DNA of 64,000 bases from assembly GCA_009193035.1 (NCBI GenBank), contig SWDT01000038.1, positions 186,001 through 250,000 on the forward strand. The letters run 5' to 3'. Every line of letters begins with the position of its first letter. The first letter of the stretch is position 1. Source of the DNA: Halicephalobus mephisto. Its lineage: Eukaryota; Nematoda; Chromadorea; Rhabditida; Panagrolaimidae. This document shows positions 58,483 to 64,000 of the stretch, one piece after another. Position numbers and translations under genes: made by a program. The notes under the pieces are model-generated. The model was not told where the DNA came from. It made no database searches and worked only from the letters and a program-made list of their open reading frames with translations.

Positions 58483-59959
58483 ATGGCAAACCAAAGTGCA
58501 CTTTCTGTGGTCGGCCTCGGGAATGAGGGAAACATCGGCCTGCACGGACTAGCACCAATGGAAAAAGAGTCGTTTTTTACGAAAGAAAAAACAAAAATGT
58601 CCAATGTTCCTCATCGAGTTAATTTTCTGACCGTTTGTAAGATTTTTATTGATTGAAAATGTTTAACTTTTTTTAATTTTTAAATTTTTTTATTTTTAAA
58701 GTGCAAAAAAAAATTAAAAATCAACTGCAGACGTGCCAGTCGCCGGACGGGACAAGTGGGATGGGCTATCTATGACCGTCCGTCCATGTCGAGGACACCG
58801 TCCTGTGGTATCCCATTTTGTCTGGTCACTTGGTCATTGGTTTGACTGACCTATTGTGGATCAACGTGGAATCTTTGCTAGAGTTTTCAATCATATTTGG
58901 TTTTAATTTTGGTTAATCTTTAATCACTCCGTTATCCTGAGGTTAGTTTTGGCTCATTTCTATGATAACAATCTTATTAAAAATTAAAATTAAAAAAATA
59001 GAAATTTTAAAATTAAAAAAATTAAATATTAAAAAATTAAAAAATTAAAAACTAAAAATTAAAATTAAAATTAAAATTAAAAAAGTAGAAATTTTAAAAT
59101 TTAAAAAAATTAAAATTTTAAAAATAGAAATTTTAAAATTTAAAAAAATTAAAATTAAAAAAATAGAAATTTTAAAATTTTAGAAAATTTAAAATTAAAA
59201 TTTTTCTAACAAGAATTTCGAATTTTTTTAAATTTAGAAATTTATTTAAAAAATAAAAATTTTTTTTATTTTAGAATTTAAATTGAAAAATTGTACTATT
59301 ATGAAAAATTAAAAACAAATACTTTTTGAAAATTTAGAATTTAAGTAAAAATTTAAAAAAGTAAATTATTTTTTAATTTTTAATTTTTACGAATATTTCT
59401 GTTTTTATATAAAAATTCAAAAGTTTCGAGAAATCAAATTATTTCGAAATTCAAAAACAAATATTTTCCTACTGTTATTTCGACAGAATTTTTTTTAAAA
59501 CTTTTTAAAAATAAAAATAATTAATTTTTTGTAAATTTTTGAAAATAAAAATAATTCATTTTTTGTAAATTTTTGAAAATAAAAATAATTCATTTTTTAA
59601 AAAATAAAAATAATTCATTTCTTCAAAAATAAAAATAATTCATTTTTTAAAAAATAAAAAAATTTAATTTTTTGTAAATTTTTAGATTAAAAATAATTTA
59701 TTTTTTACAAAATTTTTTGCAGAAATTTAAAAACTTCAAAAAACTATATTTTTTTATTAATTTTTTTTGAATTTTTTCGTTGTTTTTGTAAATATTTTTT
59801 CGATCAAATTCGAACTTTTTCGATTTTCATTGATTTTGAAAATTTCCTTTTTAGGTCACATTGACCAGTTCTACCGAGAAAAAACTTGACATTGCCAGAC
59901 ATTCCATCAGGACAAATTCCGTTTTTCTTTTAATTGAAAACTGTTACTTTCGATGTTGA
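58483..59959 (+). CDS. Putative small gene, 2 exons, 84 aa
   Basis: The exons are 58483-58632 and 59855-59959; both are phase 0 and give 85 codons with the stop. The protein begins MANQSALSVVGLGNEGNIGL and continues EKESFFTKEKTKMSNVPHRV. It ends with LDIARHSIRTNSVFLLIENC. The donor is GTTTGT, as in other genes of the window, and the acceptor is CTTTTTAG. The exon is embedded in G+C well above its flanks. I do not recognise the product. A minus-strand frame of similar length overlaps exon 1, so coding orientation is uncertain. Confidence 0.4.
58633..59854. repeat. Intron with low-complexity A/T DNA
   Basis: 58715-58980 is ordinary sequence with a G+C-rich start (GCAGACGTGCCAGTCGCCGG). The remainder is AAAATTAAAAAAATTAAAA and AAATAATTCATTTTTT-type low complexity. 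Confidence 0.6.
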
Positions 59960-61213
59960 GGGGAGTTTTGTAATAACCTGGACCTTCTTGGAATTTTATC
60001 AGTCGGAGTCAGGAGAGCTCAGCAGTTATTACAGGTTGGTCAATTTTGATAAAAGACAAAATCATCAATGACGTCATAAACGAAGCCACAAAAGTGTTCA
60101 TGATTAGTTGTATCATTTGTTAGTTTTTACCTTTCGCTCCAAATGTATATTAATATTATTCATCAACACTGCTGGTTTGCCTAGTGGTGTAGTGGTCAGA
60201 ATTATTGATTATTATCCGGAAGACTCGGGTTCGACTCCCAATGAAGATAATTGTTATTAGCTTTTTTATTTGTTGTTATTTTGGACAACTTTGGATTTTT
60301 TTGTCTAGAGACCACCATGGGTGTTGTTTCGACATTGCATTCCCCGCCCATTTCGCTCCCTTCAGACTCGGTTGTTTTCGGAGAGAGCAGTCCCTGCTTC
60401 CTCTTCAAGTGCGTGCATTCGGCTGCTTTGTGCATCAGCTGATCGTCCGCATGAGCATTGCTAGAGACATTTTAGGATCACGTGTGCGTTGTCGAGACTC
60501 GTTTTCGTTTTTCTCTTTCGCAATACTTGCCAGGTTTTCCATTTTTGCTTATTATTTAAAGAAAAATTTAATTTTATTATTTTAATTACTTTATATTTAA
60601 TTAGTTATATATTTTAAGGTTTTGATCGAGATTTTCTTTCGGAAAAATATTATGTTCATTATATCTGTTTTTGCATTTGCTCTTATTTTTGAATGGTACA
60701 GAACGGCACGAGGTCGTCCGATGGTCGCTGACGAGGGACATACGGCCGCTCGAGAGAGCTGCTACTCTCGGAAAGAGCCGCACTCGGACGGCGAATGAGC
60801 GCGAAAACCGAGGAGAACGAGCACACAGATCGCTCGCGAAAAACGATAGAGCGACACCAGTTACGACGGAAAGCCTGGCTTGGTTTCGACAAGCGATCAG
60901 AGAGGAACTGCATACACACAGCAGCCGCTCCGAATAGTCTGCTCAATCACTATCGCGCCTCATTTTTGCTCACAAGACTAAATCTTGGTTGTTGTTTTAT
61001 TTAAATTAGAAATTTTAAAAATAATTGAAATTGTTTCGTCATGTAGAATTCCGTTAAAATTGATTCTGAAAGACAAATTAGTCCGCGTTTGACGCCCGGG
61101 ATCTGACGAAACGTCTTTTACCCTCGGATATCCCAAATCCGATGTTGTTATTTCCCTTGTTATTGATGCAGAGGGGATTCTCAGAATGACCATATCCGTT
61201 TCCGATGGTCAAC
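59960..61213. promoter_or_regulatory. GC-richer upstream region of the miR-100/let-7 cluster
   Basis: Two islands (60290-60540 and 60700-60950) are strikingly rich in G+C for this window and contain CpG-rich runs such as CGGCCGCTCGAGAGAGC and a CACGTG E-box near 60480. They lie 0.3-0.9 kb upstream of the microRNA hairpins on the same strand as the precursors, so they are good candidates for the primary-transcript promoter or 5' exon. Frames of 60-126 codons cross the islands but look unlike protein. A tRNA-like repeat lies at 60173-60245. Confidence 0.4.
60173..60245 (+). pseudogene. tRNA-like sequence with A and B boxes
   Basis: The A-box region TAGTGGTGTAGTGGTCAGAA and the B-box GGGTTCGACTCCC (60227-60239) are clear, but the acceptor arm does not pair and the anticodon arm is degenerate. 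It is homologous to the minus-strand copy at 33153-33224. Confidence 0.5.
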
Positions 61214-61288
61214 GCGATCAACCCGTAGATCCGAACTTGTGTTCTGGTTTAAGGTAACACATCTTCGGGCACGGGTAGATCGAATTGA
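61214..61288 (+). ncRNA. mir-100: miR-100 precursor hairpin
   Basis: The mature 5p strand occupies 61220-61241 (AACCCGTAGATCCGAACTTG plus TG), the canonical bilaterian miR-100 as I recall it. A 3p arm follows: AACACA (61256-61261) pairs with TGTGTT, TTCGG pairs with CCGAA, and CGGGT pairs with ACCCG. A lower stem pairs CGATC with GATCG. Internal loops sit where Dicer-processed precursors usually have them. In other animals miR-100 is transcribed with let-7 and usually miR-125, and the let-7 hairpin starts about 60 bases downstream here. miR-100 family members regulate growth and developmental timing; targets cannot be inferred from this window. Confidence 0.95.
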
Positions 61289-61345
61289 TCGACAACGGCA
61301 GATATGCTCTAGTCATTCGAATTGTTGGAGATATTGATGCAGATT

Positions 61346-61445
61346 GAGTGTCGTTCGCTTTGAGGTAGTAGGTTGTATAGTTTTTGAATTACATCACATT
61401 GGAGAAAACTATTCAGCCTGCTAGCTTGCCGCGCCCGATTCACTC
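61346..61445 (+). ncRNA. let-7: let-7 precursor hairpin
   Basis: Mature let-7 is at 61361-61382 (TGAGGTAGTAGGTTGTATAG plus TT), matching the invariant animal sequence. The 3p arm (AACTATTCAGCCTGCTAGCT followed by TGCC, about 61408-61431) pairs through nearly its whole length. The lower stem pairs GAGTG (61346-61350) with CACTC (61441-61445). The star strand resembles insect and vertebrate forms more than the C. elegans one, as I recall them. let-7 acts through Argonaute to repress heterochronic targets such as lin-41 in late development. Starts of mature miR-100 and let-7 are 141 nt apart, consistent with one primary transcript. Confidence 0.98.
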
Positions 61446-63041
61446 CCGGAAACGGGAGCGAAGGGAAAAACGGGCAAATGACATGATTCATGAACAATAT
61501 GGCTTCGGAAATTAAAAATCGTAAAATGCAAAAAAATGAAAAGCAATAAAACTATAAATAATGATGGAAATAAAAAATCTTGAATAATAGCCTTCGGAAA
61601 TAACAATTGTACAAGTTTAAAAAAACGAGAAGATTAATTAGGATAGACGACTTTCAGGTTCTAAAGCTGATTTTATTGGAGAAACTTAAATCGAGAAATG
61701 GAATGTAAAAAAAGTAAAAATTTTAGGATAGTGATTTTTAAAAAATTCCAGTCGAAGAAATTTATACAAAAAATTAATGATTTTAGGGTAATAATTTTAT
61801 TAGAAAAATTCCAGTCGAGAAATAGTGTAAGGAAAAATAATAATTTTAGGATAGTGATTTTACTTTTAAAATTCAAATCGAAAAATGGGGTAGAGAAAAA
61901 TAATTTTAAGATAGTGATTTTATTAGAGAAATTTCAGTTGAAAAATGGGGTAGAAAAAAATAATAATTTTAGGATAGTGATTTTATTTTTAAAATTCCAG
62001 TCGAGAAATAGTGTAAGGAAAAATAATAATTTTAGGATAGTGATTTTATTAGAGAAATTCAAATCGAAAAATAGTGTAAGGAAAAATAATAATTTTAGGA
62101 TAGTGATTTTATTAAAGAAATTCCAGTCGAAAAATAGTGTAGGGAAAAATAATAATTTTAGGATAGTGATTTTGAAAAATTCCAATCGAAGAAGTTTAAA
62201 TAGAAAAATAATAATTTTAGAATAGTGATTTTATTTTAAAAATCCAAATCGAGAAATGAAATATATATAAAAGTAGAAATATTAATATAGAAATTTTTAA
62301 AGAACTTCAATCGAGAAATTTTAAGCAAAAAAATAAGAAAATATTATAATGATTTTTAAAAAATTTCAGCTGAAAAGTTTTTTAGAGAATTAAAAACAGA
62401 AATTTGGTTATTTTATTTTTTAAATTTCGATCGAGAGGCATTCGACGAAGAACTGATAAAATTCGTGATTTTATTTAAAAAACTTTCAGTTCAGAAATAT
62501 TTGAACAAAAAATTAAAAAATATTAATTATTTTATTTAAAAAATTTCAGTTGAAAAATTAAAAATATTAGTTTTTATTTGAAAAATTTTAATTTAAATAT
62601 TTATTCTGAAAAATTAAAAAATATTAGTTATTTTATTTTTTTTTAAATTTTAATTTAAAAAATTTATTCTGAAAAATTTAAAATATTAGTTTATATTTGA
62701 AAAATTTTAATTTAAATATTCATTTTGAAAAATTAAAAAATATTAGTTATTTTATTTTTTAAAAATTCCAGTCGAGAAACATTCCACAGAGAACTGGTTG
62801 TATTAGTGTAGCGTTGCTGGGTACAAGACATTTCTGCTTTCATCCACGCGGCCACACTGGCAGTATTCGTCCGCTATGTGTCTGACTGCCGACTTTGGAC
62901 TTCGCAACTTGACATAAAGGTTGTCCAACTGATAATGACAACTATCTAAGGTTCTTAATACGGAATCAAACATCAGAAGATAGTTTCAATTTTTTTCTTC
63001 TTTTTCTGAATTCAATTTTGTTTTATTTTTACTGATTTACA
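61446..63041. repeat. Downstream of let-7: 60-bp satellite and 5' flank of the transporter
   Basis: From 61690 to 62260 about nine units of 60 bp repeat TTTTAGGATAGTGATTTTAT and GAAATTCCAGTCGA. A decayed version continues to 62770. The 175-codon frame across the array is a repeat artefact. 62790-62990 is GC-richer and lies just upstream of the transporter ATG, so it is its likely promoter or 5' UTR. Confidence 0.75.
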
Positions 63042-64000
63042 ATGGCGAATAACGAACCGACTGAATTTACTCTGTATACTCGAAGATGGTACCTGCTGGC
63101 AGTAGTTGTAATGATAAACCTCTCAAACGCAATGGTAAGTTTAAAATTTAAAAAATTTTTGAAAATAAAATTTTAAAAAACTTAAAAAAATAAAATTTTA
63201 AAAAATTAAATTAAAAAAATTTAAAAAAATTAAATTTAAGGAAAAAATAAATAAAATTTAAAAAAATAGATAAAATTTTTAAAAAAGTTCAGAAGATTTA
63301 GAAAAATAAAATTCTTAAAAAATGTGGAATTTTAAAAACTAAAAAGTGTAAAATTTTAAAAATCAATATCTATAAAAATTTATTTTTTAAACAGTTATTG
63401 GAATTTTTGTGTATAATTCTGAAATTTAGTGAGTAAATAAAGATTTTTTTATTTTATAAGTTTAGTTTCGAATTTTCTTTATTTAAGAAAAATTTATTTT
63501 GAAATTATATAAAATAATAATCTACAAAAATTGAAATTCCATGTGGACTAGTTTTTGACAATTTCTAAAAATTTATATTTATATAGTTTTATTGAAAAAT
63601 TTATCTTTGAATTTTTGAATTCCCGCGCAGGAGCGAGTAGAAGTAAAAAATAGGTAAACTTGGCAATTCTACAAAAGTCGACTCGCTCTGTTCTCTCTCT
63701 TTCGTTTGCTCTTCTTTCTTTTTACCTAAATTTTAAACCTTTTTAGAAATTTTCGTCAAAGTAATTTCATATTTTTTATTTTAAATTTTTACAACAGCTT
63801 TAGAGATTCGTGTAGAGCTAATTTCGTAAAACTATTCTTGATTTTTATTAATTTTAAAACTTAGAAATTTGTGTTGAAGTGATTTTGTTTTTTATATAAC
63901 AATGATTTCAGACATGGATTACTTTTGCGCCGATTACGTTCTACACAAGGAAATACTATGACAATAATAATGCTCCGATGTTCTACAATGCAGTGTTCAT
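63042..64000 (+). CDS. SLC49/FLVCR-like major facilitator, N-terminal part, runs off window
   Basis: Exon 1 is 63042-63134 (31 codons, consensus GTAAGT donor) and exon 2 starts at 63912 after TTTCAG and continues past the window end. The joined N terminus reads YTRRWYLLAVVVMINLSNAM then TWITFAPITFYTRKYY. The pattern R-R-W, a hydrophobic TM1, NLSNAM and W-I-T-F-A-P is characteristic of the SLC49 group (FLVCR1/2, DIRC2, MFSD7), transporters of haem- or choline-type substrates at the plasma or lysosomal membrane. Only the first TM and the following loop are visible, so subfamily and substrate are not assigned. Confidence 0.75.
63135..63911. repeat. Intron 1 of the SLC49-like gene
   Basis: A/T low complexity fills 63140-63400. 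A dispersed repeat at 63605-63735 (GAATTCCCGCGCAGGAGCGA, CGACTCGCTCTGTTCT) matches copies at 29.6, 34.7 and 37.0 kb. Confidence 0.65.

Noticed and set aside
58353..58604. 83-codon minus-strand frame
   Set aside because: It overlaps the plus-strand exon starting at 58483, which joins in phase to a second exon; the minus frame has no splice partner. Orientation is still uncertain.
60205..60585. 126-codon plus-strand ORF upstream of the microRNAs
   Set aside because: Its start lies in the tRNA-like repeat and the rest shows no protein-like pattern; a promoter or non-coding exon explains the GC content better.
61698..61718. TGGAATGTAAA resembling miR-1
   Set aside because: It lies at the edge of the 60-bp satellite, the match stops after about 11 bases, and no hairpin partner is seen.
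61698..62225. 175-codon repetitive ORF downstream of let-7
   Set aside because: It is translation of a 60-bp A/T satellite whose period is a multiple of three; the complementary strand is open as well, and units decay into stops on the right.

Overview
This is an A+T-rich animal nuclear window with long, repeat-filled introns. Several things point to a nematode or close relative, though this is inference and no marker settles it. Acceptors are short TTTTCAG-type sites without a long polypyrimidine tract. Several introns use an unusual GTTTGT donor. TACAGTAAT-type motifs are scattered throughout. Splice-acceptor sequences lie just upstream of start codons, as expected for trans-splicing. All gene models below were assembled by hand from splice sites, with reading-frame phase checked across every junction.

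Layout. Minus strand: a 13-exon FRMPD (WW-PDZ-FERM scaffold) gene at 1752-19835; a repeat-rich stretch at 19.8-26.6 kb; an orphan coding exon near 26.7-27.0 kb; a cyclin-T-like gene (27053-28630); an MFSD8/CLN7 lysosomal transporter (30080-32697); and a small signal-peptide/single-TM protein (33656-34308). A GC-richer, probably divergent promoter zone (35.4-36.3 kb) separates these from plus-strand genes: a small one-TM protein (37578-38147) and a complete 12-exon transmembrane adenylyl cyclase (39241-49790) with intact catalytic residues. Two minus-strand genes follow: an EGF-repeat membrane protein (51391-52364) and a membrane-anchored SAM methyltransferase (52738-56698). The right end is plus strand: a putative 84-aa two-exon gene (58483-59959), a miR-100/let-7 microRNA cluster (61214-61445), and the start of an SLC49/FLVCR-like transporter (63042 to window end).

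Most other DNA is repeat: several tandem satellite families that recur in introns of unrelated genes, MITEs and foldback elements, and duplicated elements of 390-600 bp. The best-supported regulatory locus is the microRNA cluster. Its two mature sequences agree, as I recall them, with the ancestral bilaterian forms, and no miR-125/lin-4 is visible within the 2.5 kb downstream.

The protein genes look like independent housekeeping, signalling and membrane genes; nothing in the sequence ties them into one pathway.
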